DNA of 64,000 nucleotides. Origin: Paraconexibacter sp040581415 (GTDB taxonomy: Bacteria > Actinomycetota > Thermoleophilia > Solirubrobacterales > Solirubrobacteraceae). The notes beneath the pieces are model-generated. The model did no database searches and was not told the DNA's origin. It saw only the letters and a program-made list of their open reading frames with translations. Made by a program: the position numbers and the translations under genes. The stretch covers positions 1,364,001-1,428,000 of the forward strand of contig NZ_CP114014.1 in assembly GCF_040581415.1 (NCBI RefSeq), given 5' to 3'. Below, in pieces: positions 25,593 to 40,102 of this stretch (position 1 is its first letter; each line of letters begins with the position of its first letter).

Positions 25593-26093
25593 TCAGGCCT
25601 GACCCGACACGGCCATCGACCCGAGCCCGCCGATGAGCAGCAGCCAGAGGAGGAACGCCGACCCGCCGACCACGGCGCAGACGCCGAAGATCACGCCGAG
25701 GACGCCCTCGCGCTGGTCGTGGCCCGCCGCCCGGCGCACCAGGACCCAGGCGTGGTCGAGGCGCTTGAGGAACGCCAGCCCCGCGAACAGGACCGCCAGC
25801 AGGACGGCGAACCCGACGAAGATGCCCAGCGACACGCTGCCCGCGTGGTACTGGACCTGCGAGGCCACCCACAGCGACCCGGCCGGGATCGGTCCCCAGA
25901 ACAGCAGGTTCAGCGCCACCTGCAGCGTGAGCAGCACCCCCGCGATGACGCCGTCGACCCGCCGCCGCGCACGCGTGCCGACGTCGGGGAGGTCGCGGTA
26001 CTGCACCGGGGCCGTCCCGGGACGCCGCCCGACGAACAGGCCGCCGTTGTCGGTCGGGTCGGTACGCACTCCTCGCAGGTTAGCCGTGAACAC
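25593..26093 (-). CDS. Small membrane protein of unknown function
   Basis: 166 residues from GTG 26093; a start at GTG 26069 (158 residues) is equally possible. Three predicted membrane spans: ~51-72 (VIAGVLLTLQVALNLLFW), ~90-110 (LGIFVGFAVLLAVLFAGLAFL), ~130-158 (VIFGVCAVVGGSAFLLWLLLI). The soluble N-terminus faces the cytoplasm by the positive-inside rule. It is upstream of the aminotransferase in a probable two-gene unit. No family recognised. Confidence 0.7.
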   Translation of the reverse strand: MFTANLRGVRTDPTDNGGLFVGRRPGTAPVQYRDLPDVGTRARRRVDGVIAGVLLTLQVALNLLFWGPIPAGSLWVASQVQYHAGSVSLGIFVGFAVLLAVLFAGLAFLKRLDHAWVLVRRAAGHDQREGVLGVIFGVCAVVGGSAFLLWLLLIGGLGSMAVSGQA

Positions 26094-26179
26094 CCGCGTT
26101 CAGCCGCACCTGCCGCGTATTCGCCCACGCGCGCACCAGCACCTTCGCACCCGGCGCCGAGCGCGGCTCCCGACGAGCC

Positions 26180-27967
26180 TTACGTCTCGTACAGGGCATC
26201 GAACCGCGCCGCGTACTTCTCGGCAACCACGGCCCGCTTGACCTTCATCGTCGGCGTGAGCTCGCCGCCTTCCTGCGTGAGGTCGTGCTCGAGCAGGGTG
26301 AACCGCTTGACGCGCTCGACCGGCGCGTAGTTCGCGTTGGCGCGGTCGACGACCTCCTGGATGAGCGCGCGCACGCGCGGATCCGACGCCAGCGCCGCGA
26401 CCGAGGTGTCCTGGATGCCCTCGGCCTTCGCCCACGGGACGATCTCCTCCTCGTCGAGCGTGATGAGGACCACCGGGTACGGGCGCCGGTCGCCGTGCAT
26501 CACCGCCTGCGAGACCCAGCGCGTCTGCTTGAGGTCGTTCTCGAGGTTCGCGGGCGTGATGTTCTTTCCGCCCGCGGTGATGATGATGTCCTTCTTGCGG
26601 CCCGTGATGAAGAGGTAGCCGTCCTCGTCGAGCCGGCCGATGTCGCCGGTGTGCAGCCAGCCGTCCACGATCGTGCCGAACGACGCCTCGGCGTTGCCGT
26701 GGTAGCCGGCGAAGACGTTGCCGCCGCGGATCAGGATCTCGCCGTCCTCCTCGGCGATCCGGACGTCGACGCCCGGCAGCGCGCGGCCGACCGAGCCGAA
26801 CCGGTGATGCTCGCGTGTGGACGTCGTCGCGACGGTGGCGGTCTCCGTCATCCCGTACCCCTCGAGGACCGGGACGCCGCAGGCGTAGAAGAACTCGAGG
26901 ATGTTCCTGCTGATCGGGGCGGCCCCGGTGACCGCCTCCTCGACCCGGCCGCCGAACGCGGCCCGCACCTTGCTGAACAGCTGCAGGTCGGCCGCGTCGA
27001 ACTGCGCCTGCAGCTCGCTGGGGACAGGATCGCCCGCCGCCTGCAGCGCACGGACCTTCAGGCCGATCTGGGTCGCACCCGCGATCAGCTCCGGCGGCGC
27101 CGCCGCGGTCACCCGCGTGTAGAGCTTCTCGAAGATCCGCGGGACCGAGGGCAGGTACGTCGGCTGGACCTCGCTGAGCTCGGCGATGACCTGCTGCGGG
27201 TCACGTCCCCAGTACGCGAGGCAGGCGCCGCTGTCGAAGCACGCGAGCTGCAGCAGCAGCGCGTACGAGTGGGCCAGCGGGAGGAACAGGTAGACGACGT
27301 CGTCCCCCCGCGACAGCAGCCCGCGCGAGGCGACCATGTCGAGCACGGTGCGGTAGTTGGCGTGGGTGAGCACGCAGCCCTTCGGGGGCCCGGTCGTCCC
27401 CGACGTGTAGATGAACTTCAGGGGCAGCTCGGGCGGAACGGCCTCGGTGCGGGCTCGGAGCACGGCCTCGTCGACGCCGCGGCCACGCTCGCGCAGGACC
27501 GCGAGCGGGATGGCCCCCGCGGCGTCGGTCTCCGGCGAGGGCTCCATCACCACGATGTGCTCGAGGGCCGGCAGCTCGGCGCGGACGGCCACGATCTTGG
27601 CCACCTGCTCGGCGTCCTCGCAGATGATCGCGCGCGCGGCGGAGTCGCCGGCGACCCACTGGCACTCGGCCGGCGAGTTCGTCTGGTAGACCGGGACGAC
27701 CGTGATGCCCGCGGTCACCGCGCCGAAGTCGCAGTAGCTCCACTCGGGGCGCGTGTTCGCGAGCAGGCACAGGCGGTCGCCCTGCTGCAGGCCGAGGTCG
27801 ATCAGGCCGCGGCCGATCTCCGACACGATCCGCCCGACCTCGTCGAACGTCACGTCGTGCCAGGCGCCGCCGGACTTGTACCTGACCGCGACCCGCCCGG
27901 CGAACTGCTCGGCTGCGCGCGGCAGCAGGTCGGCGATCGTCGTGGACGTGGTCTTCGATGCCTCCAT
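26180..27967 (-). CDS. Long-chain acyl-CoA synthetase (AMP-forming)
   Basis: 595 residues. AMP-binding P-loop YTSGTTGPPKG (187-197), YGMTETATV, and the C-terminal domain WLHTGDIGRLDEDGYLFITGRKKDIIITAGGKN-type motif with a final Lys region (TPTMKVKR). It activates fatty acids to acyl-AMP and then acyl-CoA, similar to the FadD15 group. Monocistronic: a TAGGAT box sits six bases before ATG 27967, and the neighbours are unrelated. Confidence 0.92.
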   Translation of the reverse strand: MEASKTTSTTIADLLPRAAEQFAGRVAVRYKSGGAWHDVTFDEVGRIVSEIGRGLIDLGLQQGDRLCLLANTRPEWSYCDFGAVTAGITVVPVYQTNSPAECQWVAGDSAARAIICEDAEQVAKIVAVRAELPALEHIVVMEPSPETDAAGAIPLAVLRERGRGVDEAVLRARTEAVPPELPLKFIYTSGTTGPPKGCVLTHANYRTVLDMVASRGLLSRGDDVVYLFLPLAHSYALLLQLACFDSGACLAYWGRDPQQVIAELSEVQPTYLPSVPRIFEKLYTRVTAAAPPELIAGATQIGLKVRALQAAGDPVPSELQAQFDAADLQLFSKVRAAFGGRVEEAVTGAAPISRNILEFFYACGVPVLEGYGMTETATVATTSTREHHRFGSVGRALPGVDVRIAEEDGEILIRGGNVFAGYHGNAEASFGTIVDGWLHTGDIGRLDEDGYLFITGRKKDIIITAGGKNITPANLENDLKQTRWVSQAVMHGDRRPYPVVLITLDEEEIVPWAKAEGIQDTSVAALASDPRVRALIQEVVDRANANYAPVERVKRFTLLEHDLTQEGGELTPTMKVKRAVVAEKYAARFDALYET

Positions 27968-27973
27968 GGAGCG

Positions 27974-27979
27974 ATCCTA
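27974..27979 (-). promoter_or_regulatory. -10 box of acyl-CoA synthetase gene, leaderless
   Basis: On the minus strand TAGGAT ends six bases before ATG 27967, matching leaderless spacing. Confidence 0.5.
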
Positions 27980-28029
27980 AGCCGCTCGGGACACCCGCGC
28001 GCGGGAACCGGCGTGGGCGGGGTCTCCGG

Positions 28030-28794
28030 TCAGATGGGGTTCGGGACGTCGACGAACTCGTGCTCGACGCCGTGCCGCTCGGCCAGGAGCTCGCCGAGCC
28101 GCCGCACGCCGAACCGCTCGGTCGCGTGGTGGCCTGCCGCGATGAACGTGATGCCGTAGTCGCGTGCGACCGCCATGATCCGCTCCGACGGCTCTCCGGT
28201 CAGGAACGCGTCCAGGCCGGCGTCGAGCGCGTCGTGGATGTGGTCGGCCGCGGCCCCGGACACGATGCCGATGCGGCGGACGGGATCGGGGCCGTCGAGG
28301 AACGCGAGTGGCTCCCGGCCTGCGGTGGCCGTCCGGACGCGGTCGACGAGCTCGGCGCGGCTGATCCCGTCCCCTGAGAAGGTGGCGGCGACCCCGATCG
28401 GGCTGCCCTTGTATTCGGCGAACGGGACCCAGGACTCCGCGCCGAGCGCCGCGGCCAGCAGCGCGTTGTTGCCGTGCTCCTGATGGCCGTCGAGCGGCAG
28501 GTGGTAGGCCGCGAGGGCGATGTCGTGGTCGAACAGCAGTCGCAGCCGCCGGACCGCCACGCGATCCAGCGCCCGCGGGCCGCTGTTCCAGAACAGCCCG
28601 TGGTGGACGAGCACCAGGTCGGCGCCCCGCTGCGCTGCGGCCTCGAACAGCTCCGCGTGGGCCGAGACGCCGGTGATGACGCGCGTGACGTGCTCCGGCC
28701 CCGGGACCTGGAGGCCGTTGGGGCAGTAGTCCCTGTAGCCACCGGGCTTCAGCAGCCCGTCAAGGGTGTTTATGAGTGTGTCGATCGGTGGCAT
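28030..28794 (-). CDS. Nif3-like dinuclear metal-centre protein (YbgI/DUF34)
   Basis: 254 residues, the short bacterial form without the PII-like insert. Metal ligands typical of Nif3 are present: His64-His65 in LVHHGLFW, His98, Asp102 and His104 in YHLPLDGH, and His222/Glu226 in GHHATE. The biochemical role is unsettled; GTP cyclohydrolase I-type-2-like activity has been proposed for some relatives. It is divergent from the ECF sigma gene, 120 bases away. Confidence 0.9.
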   Translation of the reverse strand: MPPIDTLINTLDGLLKPGGYRDYCPNGLQVPGPEHVTRVITGVSAHAELFEAAAQRGADLVLVHHGLFWNSGPRALDRVAVRRLRLLFDHDIALAAYHLPLDGHQEHGNNALLAAALGAESWVPFAEYKGSPIGVAATFSGDGISRAELVDRVRTATAGREPLAFLDGPDPVRRIGIVSGAAADHIHDALDAGLDAFLTGEPSERIMAVARDYGITFIAAGHHATERFGVRRLGELLAERHGVEHEFVDVPNPI

Positions 28795-28914
28795 AGAAGT
28801 GTGTTGAAAAACGTCTCAGTACGGACGGAAAGCCTTGCGGAGGACGGAGCGCCGACGGTATGGTCCCCATTCCAAGCGCCGGGGCCATGAGGGCTGAGGG
28901 GCAGGGATCGGGGA

Positions 28915-30426
28915 ATGACACCAACCGCCACGGCCACGCTGCGCAGTCTCGCACCGACGCGAGCCTGCGGTGACGACACCTCCGACGACGAGCTCGTCGC
29001 CGCGCTCCGCACCGGCGACGACCGGGCGTTCGAGCAGCTGTACCAGCGGTACCACCGGCGTGTGGCCGCGTACGTCTACGGCATGGTGCGCGACCACGGC
29101 CGTGCCGAGGACATCAGCCAGGAGGTCTTCATCTCGGCGCTCCGCCGGATGCGCGAGACCGATCGGCCGATCGCGTTCAAGCCGTGGATCTACGAGATCG
29201 CGAAGAACGCGTGCATCGACCACTTCCGGCGCTCGCGCCGCGGCGAGGAGGTCTCCTACGACGCCGGCGAGGGCGATGGCGGCGCCGACTACGGCCGCGT
29301 GCTGGCCTCGGTCCGCACCCCGGACACCGTCGTCGACGAGAAGCAGGCGATCGACAACCTCTGCGGCGCCTTCGGCGGCCTGAGCGAGACCCACCACCAG
29401 ATCCTCGTGATGCGCGAGCTCGAGGGCCTGAGCTACCGCCAGATCGGCGAGCAGCTCGGCATGAGCCGCCCGGCCGTCGAGTCGACGCTGTTCCGCGCCC
29501 GTCGCCGGCTGGCCGAGGAGTACCAGGAGCTCGTCAGCGGCGAGCGCTGCCGTCGCGTGCAGGGCATCATCGCCGGCGCCGGCGAGATCACGCCCGGGAT
29601 CCGCGACCGGCGGCGCCTCGCCGTCCACATCTCGCACTGCCAGCCCTGCCGCCGGACCGCTCTGGCCGCCGGCCTCGAGGTCAAGGCGCGGACGGTGACC
29701 CGTGCCCGGGTCGCTGCTTTCCTGCCGCTGCCGGCCTTCCTGCGGCGGCGCGGGACCGCCGATCTCCCCGTCGCACCCGGGGGCGGCCACGGGTCGTCCG
29801 CTGCGCAGTGGGCGGTGCAGCTGTCGTCCTCGCTGGACCCTGCCCTCGCCGGCTGGGTGAAGGCGGCCGCAGCCGCCGCGACGGTCGCCGCCGTCGGCGT
29901 GGGGGCCGGCCACAGCCTCGACCGCCCCGACCGCGCTCCGTCCGCCCGGTCCAGCGCCGGCGCGGTCGAGCGGCCCGCACCCGCGTCGTCCGCGCGCCGG
30001 GCCGCGAGCAAGCCCGTCCTGCTCCCCGTCGCCACCGCGCTCGTCGCGCCGGCGGTCGTCGCCGCACCGGTCGTACGCCGCGTCGAGGAGCAGCTCACGG
30101 TGTCGAAGGGACCGGTCGCGCACCGCATCGGGTTCCCGCCGGGCGGTGGCACGCCGCCGGCGCCGGCGCCCGCGGCCGCGAAGCCCACGGCGGCCGCCGC
30201 GCCGGCCGCCGCCGCGCTGCCCGAGTCGGCCAAGCAGATCCTCGAGCCGCTGAGCAGGACGCCCGGCCGGCCCGCGGCCACGCTCCCGTTGCCCGCCGTT
30301 CCGGTCACGGCCGCCGTTCAGCGGGTCGAGGATGCGTTGTCCGAGCTCGGCGGGCAGGTCGAAGGCGCCGCGGCGACCGCGACCGCTGCCGTCACGGGCG
30401 CGAGCGGTATCGTCGCGGGTGATTGA
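28915..30426 (+). CDS. ECF sigma factor fused to zinc-finger/membrane-anchor C-terminus
   Basis: 503 residues. Sigma region 2 at 35-105 (FEQLYQRYHRRVAAYVYGMVRD, EDISQEVFISALRRM) and region 4 at 150-205 (YRQIGEQLGMSRPAVESTLFRARRRL). Residues 210-250 carry H238-x3-C242-x2-C245 plus C212, the pattern of a zinc-binding anti-sigma (ZAS) domain. A hydrophobic Ala/Val/Gly segment (313-332) could span the membrane, followed by a ~170-residue Pro/Ala-rich, probably extracytoplasmic tail. This would be a sigma factor tethered to, and perhaps inhibited by, its own C-terminus. GGGGA precedes the start, so the mRNA is leadered. Signal and regulon unknown. Confidence 0.85.
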   Translation: MTPTATATLRSLAPTRACGDDTSDDELVAALRTGDDRAFEQLYQRYHRRVAAYVYGMVRDHGRAEDISQEVFISALRRMRETDRPIAFKPWIYEIAKNACIDHFRRSRRGEEVSYDAGEGDGGADYGRVLASVRTPDTVVDEKQAIDNLCGAFGGLSETHHQILVMRELEGLSYRQIGEQLGMSRPAVESTLFRARRRLAEEYQELVSGERCRRVQGIIAGAGEITPGIRDRRRLAVHISHCQPCRRTALAAGLEVKARTVTRARVAAFLPLPAFLRRRGTADLPVAPGGGHGSSAAQWAVQLSSSLDPALAGWVKAAAAAATVAAVGVGAGHSLDRPDRAPSARSSAGAVERPAPASSARRAASKPVLLPVATALVAPAVVAAPVVRRVEEQLTVSKGPVAHRIGFPPGGGTPPAPAPAAAKPTAAAAPAAAALPESAKQILEPLSRTPGRPAATLPLPAVPVTAAVQRVEDALSELGGQVEGAAATATAAVTGASGIVAGD

Positions 30427-30701
30427 CCCCCTCCGGACCCCCTGATCCTGGCCACGACCTGCCGGCCGACGCGTTCCTCGAGTCGCTCACCGACACGAGC
30501 CTGTACTCGATCGGCGCGTACTTCTGCGACCGCCATCCCGAGCTGATGGACGACGTGATCGGCCAGGCGGAGGACATCGAGCGGCTCGGCCTGCAGCGCT
30601 GGGCCCAGCACGAGGAAGTCGGCATGGACACGGCGTTCCAGACGCTCATCACCGGGCTGGCAGTGCGGTACTTCAAGGCCGTCGCCGGCGCCGGCCGCTG
30701 A
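30423..30701 (+). CDS. Small conserved-looking hypothetical protein
   Basis: 92 residues from a TTG start in a TTGA overlap with the sigma gene stop. Acidic N-terminus (Pro/Asp-rich), then predicted helices (SLTDTSLYSIGAYFCDRHPELMDDVIGQ, IERLGLQRWAQHEE). It is possibly translationally coupled to the sigma factor. No family recognised; the reading frame ends before tRNA-Pro. Confidence 0.55.
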   Translation: MTPSGPPDPGHDLPADAFLESLTDTSLYSIGAYFCDRHPELMDDVIGQAEDIERLGLQRWAQHEEVGMDTAFQTLITGLAVRYFKAVAGAGR

Positions 30702-30770
30702 TCGCACGCGCCACGCACCGGGGCCACGCGTCGCCGCGGCCGCGAACCTGAGATACTTCGTCGGCCTCAT

Positions 30771-30846
<76 letters not shown>

Positions 30847-30890
30847 AGAGCAGCAGGACCGCGGTCGACGACCCAGCCGCGGGAAGCAAC

Positions 30891-30919
30891 AGAAGCCCCG
30901 CCCGCCGCGGGGCTTCTTT
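30891..30919 (+). terminator. Rho-independent terminator after tRNA-Pro
   Basis: AGAAGCCCCGC (30891-30901) pairs perfectly with GCGGGGCTTCT (30907-30917), 5-base loop, ending in TTT. It lies 47 bases after the tRNA and is the strongest classical terminator in the window. The rest of the gap up to 31059 shows no gene. Confidence 0.85.
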
Positions 30920-31059
30920 GCGTCCGGGGCCGTCCCGTGACCAGAGCGGCACCGCTTCTGGCGTGAGTGCGGCGCCCGGGTGCAGCGGGGGCCACAGGTG
31001 TGACGGGTACGACCGGAGCGACAGGCGCGGTCAGCCGAGTCGCCCGGCTCGGGCAACGC

Positions 31060-31542
31060 CTAGCTGTCGGTGACTGGGGGAGTCCCGTTCCGGGGTGCAG
31101 CGGGAGGTACCTCCGGGTCCGGCGTCTCGGCCGGCGACTCGCCCGGCGCGGCCGGCGGCTCGGGCTCGACGGACAGCGTCGACAGCTCCGCTTCGTCCTC
31201 TGCTCCTGCCGGGACGGCCGCCTCGGTCGCGTCAAGCTTCGCCCGCAGGGCCTCGGTCGCCACGTGCAGGTCCCGGACGAGCTCCCCGAGCGGGCGCGGG
31301 TCGGGGACGGCTTCGGGCTCCTCGCCCTTGCGGGCGGCGTTGAACTCGCGCATGAAGCCGCGCGGCCCGGCCTCCAGGCGCGTCCGGACCGCGCCCAGGG
31401 CGGCCTTCAGGTTGTCCCATTCCGTCCTCGCTGCCTCCTGGCCGTCCGGCCCGAGCGCCTTCCAGCGCGCGTCGAGGTCCCGGGCGGTGTTGACCCGCGC
31501 GTTGGCGGTCCGGGCGAGGTTGGCGAGCTGGAGATATCCCAT
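31060..31542 (-). CDS. Hypothetical helical protein with acidic tail
   Basis: 160 residues from ATG 31542 (MGYLQLANLARTANARV); the frame is open further upstream but this start gives a natural helical N-terminus. Residues ~1-110 are Arg/Glu/Ala-rich helices (RWKALGPDGQEAARTEWDNLKAAL; LVRDLHVATEALRAKLD), the rest a Pro/Glu-rich disordered tail. It lies downstream of the kinase-phosphatase pair on the same strand, 111 bases away. Function unknown. Confidence 0.6.
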   Translation of the reverse strand: MGYLQLANLARTANARVNTARDLDARWKALGPDGQEAARTEWDNLKAALGAVRTRLEAGPRGFMREFNAARKGEEPEAVPDPRPLGELVRDLHVATEALRAKLDATEAAVPAGAEDEAELSTLSVEPEPPAAPGESPAETPDPEVPPAAPRNGTPPVTDS

Positions 31543-31653
31543 GACGCAGGCGCCCCGGACCGGCGGGCCCGGGCAGGGGAAGGGTAGTCGGGCGCGCGGC
31601 AGGGTGCCGCCGCAACCCATGCGTGGCGGCCAGGGCGTCTGCGCCGCCGTACC

Positions 31654-33594
31654 TCAGCCGGCCCGGGCCGCTCCGACCAGGCGCCGCAGGACGACCACGC
31701 CGCCCCAAGGGGTCCCGAGGTTCAGGTCGAGGTCGTCGACGTGCGCGCGCATGAGCTCGATCCCGCGCCCGCGGTCCGGGTCCCCCGGCGGTAGGCCGCG
31801 GCCGCCGACGTCGCGGATGCGGATCGTCACGTCGTCGGCGCCGCGGGCGAAGTCGACCAGGACGGGCCGGGGAGCGAAGTCGTGCCCGTGTTCGATGGCG
31901 TTCTGCCACGCCTCGTTGGCGGCGAGCACGAGGCCGACGCTGTCCTCCGCGTCGACCCCGACCTCGTGGAGCCAGCGGCGCAGCAGCCGGCGAGCGGCCG
32001 CGACGCCGTTCGGCTCCGGCAGCAGCGTGAGCGAGACCTCCAGGCCCAGGCGCGGTGCCGCCCGCGCGCACAGGACCGTCACGTCGTCCCCGGCGGCGGT
32101 CCCGCACGCGTCGAGGATGCGGCCGCGCGTCGTCTCGATGTCCGGCGCCTGGCCGAGGGCGCCCAGCAGCCGAGCGAGCCCGGTCTCGATCCCCTCGCTG
32201 CGGCGCTCGACGAGGCCATCGGTGTAGAGGACGAGGACGGCGTCCGCCGGGAACGCGACGACGACCTCTTCGGCGTCGCACACGTCGACGACGCCGAGCG
32301 CCGGGCAGCTGCCGTCCACGAGCCGCGGCTGGGCGCCCGGAACCGCGATGGCCGCCGGCGGATGCCCGGCGTTGACGATCCGGACGACGTTGCGGTCGGG
32401 TTCGACCACCGCATAGATCAGCGTGGTCATGTCGTCGGGAGCCAGGACCTGGTGGAACGCGTTCAGCCGTTCCACGACCTCGGTCGGCGGATGGCCCTCG
32501 AGCGCGTACGCGCGGGCGACGCTGCGCAGCTGGCCCATCCGGGAGGCCGCGTCGACCCCGCGGCCGGACACGTCCCCGACGAGCAGACCAATCCGGCCGC
32601 CGGGCAGGGTGAAGGTGTCGAACCAGTCGCCGCCGACCTGGGTGCCCTCGCCGCCGGCCTCGAAGTGCGTGGCGATCGCCAGGCCGGGGGTGACCGGCAG
32701 CTCGGCCGGCAGCAGCGCCTGCTGGAGCGTCGAGGCGATCTCGTGCTCGCGCTCGTACAGCGCCTCGGCCTTGACGCGGGCGGCCTGCTCGCCGGCGAGC
32801 GCGAGCCGCGCGCGCTCGACCTCGATCCGGCCGCGCAGGTCCCACAGCTCGACGAGAACCTGGCCTTCGGCCTCGGAGACCAGCGACGCCACTAGCTGCA
32901 CCGGGACTCCCGTGCGCAGCTCGAGCTCGACCTCGAAGCGGTCACCGGGCTGCTGCAGCGCGCCGAGCTTGCGCAGGACCTCGTCCCCCGGCGCCAGGCC
33001 GCCGAAGAGGTCGGGGAGCGTCTCGCCCTCGAGCGCGCCGGCCGGCCGGCCGAGCAGCGCGGCCATCGCCGGGTTGGCGTGGACGACGACCCCGGCCGCG
33101 TCGGCGATCCCCAGGCCGTTGGGGGACGACCGCATCGCGCCGAGCAGCAGCGATTCGCTGCGCAGGCGGGCGCGCCGCTCGAGCTCCAGGTCGGCGAAGA
33201 CCGCGACCTTCGAGCGCAGGATCGCGGGGTCGAACGGCTTCAGGACGTAGTCGACCGCGCCGGCCTCGTACCCGCGGGTGACGTGTGAGACGTCGGTGCT
33301 GACCGCGCTGAGGAAGATGATCGGCGTCAGGCGCGAGCGGGGCCGCCGCCGGATGTAGCTGGCCGTCTCGAACCCGTCCATCCCCGGCATCTGCACGTCG
33401 AGGATGACAGCGGCGAAGTCCTGCTCGAGCAGGGCGCGCAGGGCGTCCTCACCCGACGTGACGCGGACGAGCTGCAGGTCGAGCGGGCCGAGGACCGCCT
33501 CGAGCGTGATGAGGTTCTCGACGCGGTCGTCCACGAGCAGGACGCTCGGACGGTCGGCGGGGGCGGTGGTGGTGAGGGAGCCGGCGGGGAGCAC
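31654..33594 (-). CDS. Response regulator REC-PAS-PP2C phosphatase with HATPase domain
   Basis: 646 residues from GTG 33594, six bases after the giant kinase stop. Order: REC domain (17-135; VLLVDDRVENL, phospho-acceptor Asp66 in VILDVQMPGMDG, Lys in VLKPFDP); PAS (~150-260); SpoIIE/PP2C phosphatase (~290-510; GGDWFD, GDVSGRG, GDDVTVL); RsbW-type HATPase (~520-640; AANEAWQNAIEHGH, DVGGRGLPPGDPDRGRGIELM). Such proteins act in partner-switching control of alternative sigma factors: phosphorylation would switch phosphatase activity on an STAS anti-anti-sigma. No STAS gene lies in the window. Confidence 0.9.
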   Translation of the reverse strand: MLPAGSLTTTAPADRPSVLLVDDRVENLITLEAVLGPLDLQLVRVTSGEDALRALLEQDFAAVILDVQMPGMDGFETASYIRRRPRSRLTPIIFLSAVSTDVSHVTRGYEAGAVDYVLKPFDPAILRSKVAVFADLELERRARLRSESLLLGAMRSSPNGLGIADAAGVVVHANPAMAALLGRPAGALEGETLPDLFGGLAPGDEVLRKLGALQQPGDRFEVELELRTGVPVQLVASLVSEAEGQVLVELWDLRGRIEVERARLALAGEQAARVKAEALYEREHEIASTLQQALLPAELPVTPGLAIATHFEAGGEGTQVGGDWFDTFTLPGGRIGLLVGDVSGRGVDAASRMGQLRSVARAYALEGHPPTEVVERLNAFHQVLAPDDMTTLIYAVVEPDRNVVRIVNAGHPPAAIAVPGAQPRLVDGSCPALGVVDVCDAEEVVVAFPADAVLVLYTDGLVERRSEGIETGLARLLGALGQAPDIETTRGRILDACGTAAGDDVTVLCARAAPRLGLEVSLTLLPEPNGVAAARRLLRRWLHEVGVDAEDSVGLVLAANEAWQNAIEHGHDFAPRPVLVDFARGADDVTIRIRDVGGRGLPPGDPDRGRGIELMRAHVDDLDLNLGTPWGGVVVLRRLVGAARAG

Positions 33595-33600
33595 GATCGA

Positions 33601-39069
<5,469 letters not shown>

Positions 39070-39133
39070 GCACATTCCCCGAGTCGAGCTACGCGATCCT
39101 GCCGCAGGGCACGCGCAGCCGCGCAAAACCCCC

Positions 39134-39175
39134 GTTTCAACCCCGGGGTATGGCCCCCGCCCGCGCAGTTGAAAC
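39134..39175. promoter_or_regulatory. Inverted repeat between HAMP kinase and psuG
   Basis: GTTTCAAC (39134-39141) and GTTGAAAC (39168-39175) form an 8-bp inverted repeat separated by 26 bases in the 133-bp divergent gap; ACCCCGGGGT lies between. It could be a shared operator. Each arm contains TTGAAA reading outwards, but no well-spaced -10 partner is clear. Confidence 0.4.
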
Positions 39176-39188
39176 CACCTCCGGTCGA

Positions 39189-39194
39189 TAGCCT
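39189..39194 (+). promoter_or_regulatory. -10 box of psuG, leaderless
   Basis: TAGCCT ends eight bases before ATG 39203, near-leaderless spacing. Confidence 0.45.
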
Positions 39195-39202
39195 CGGAGC
39201 AC

Positions 39203-40102
39203 ATGTCGCTCGCCATCGCCCCCGAGGTTGCGGCCGCCCTGGACGCCGGCGGGCCCGTCGTCGCCCTCGAGTCGACCATCGTCTCCCACGGGCTGCCGCG
39301 CCCCGACAACCTGCGCATCGCGCGGGAGATCGAGGACGCGGTGCGCGCGGGCGGGGCCGTCCCGGCGACGATCGCGTTGGTCGACGGGGTGGTGCGGGTC
39401 GGGCTGGACGACGCGGCGCTGGAGGCGATCGCGCTGCGCGAGGACGTCGTGAAGTGCTCGGCACGCGACCTCGCCGTCGCGGCGGCGCGCGGGGGGACGG
39501 GCGCGACCACCGTCGCTGCGACGGCGCACGTGGCGGCGCAGGCGGGGATCGCGCTGTTCGCGACCGGGGGGCTGGGCGGCGTGCACCGCGAGGCCCGGTC
39601 GACGTGGGACGAGTCCGCGGACCTCGTCGCGCTCGCGCGCACCGGTATCTGCATCGTCTGCGCCGGCGTGAAGTCGATCCTCGACGTCGGCGCGACGCTC
39701 GAGCGGCTCGAGACGCTCGGGGTGTCGGTGGTCGGCTACGGGACGGATCGCTTCCCGGGCTTCTACCTCGCCGACTCCGGCTTCCCGCTGACGTGGCGGG
39801 TCGACGCCCCGGATGAGGTCGCGGCGATCCTGGCCGCCCGCGTGGGGCTCGGCCTCGACGGCGGTGCCCTCGTCGTCGCGAACCCGATCGCGGCCGGTGA
39901 CCAGCTGGACCCGGTCCTGCACGAGCGTGTCCTGAGTGAGTCGCTGGCGGCGGCCACGGAGCAGGGTGTGACCGGTCGCGACGTGACCCCCTTCCTGCTT
40001 GCCCGGTTCCACGCGGAGACCGCGGGGGCGAGCCTCGAGGCGAACGTCCGGCTCGTCCTCGCGAACGCGCACCTGGCCGGCCGGATCGCGGCGGCACGAT
40101 GA
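39203..40102 (+). CDS. psuG: Pseudouridine-5'-phosphate glycosidase
   Basis: 299 residues. PsuG signatures: VVALESTIVSHGLPRPDNL at the N-terminus, GATTVAATAHVAAQAGI and FATGGLGGVHR, CAGVKSILDVGATLERLETLGV. It cleaves pseudouridine 5'-phosphate to uracil and ribose 5-phosphate (reversible), recycling modified RNA. The stop overlaps psuK (ATGA), a functional pair. Confidence 0.95.
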   Translation: MSLAIAPEVAAALDAGGPVVALESTIVSHGLPRPDNLRIAREIEDAVRAGGAVPATIALVDGVVRVGLDDAALEAIALREDVVKCSARDLAVAAARGGTGATTVAATAHVAAQAGIALFATGGLGGVHREARSTWDESADLVALARTGICIVCAGVKSILDVGATLERLETLGVSVVGYGTDRFPGFYLADSGFPLTWRVDAPDEVAAILAARVGLGLDGGALVVANPIAAGDQLDPVLHERVLSESLAAATEQGVTGRDVTPFLLARFHAETAGASLEANVRLVLANAHLAGRIAAAR

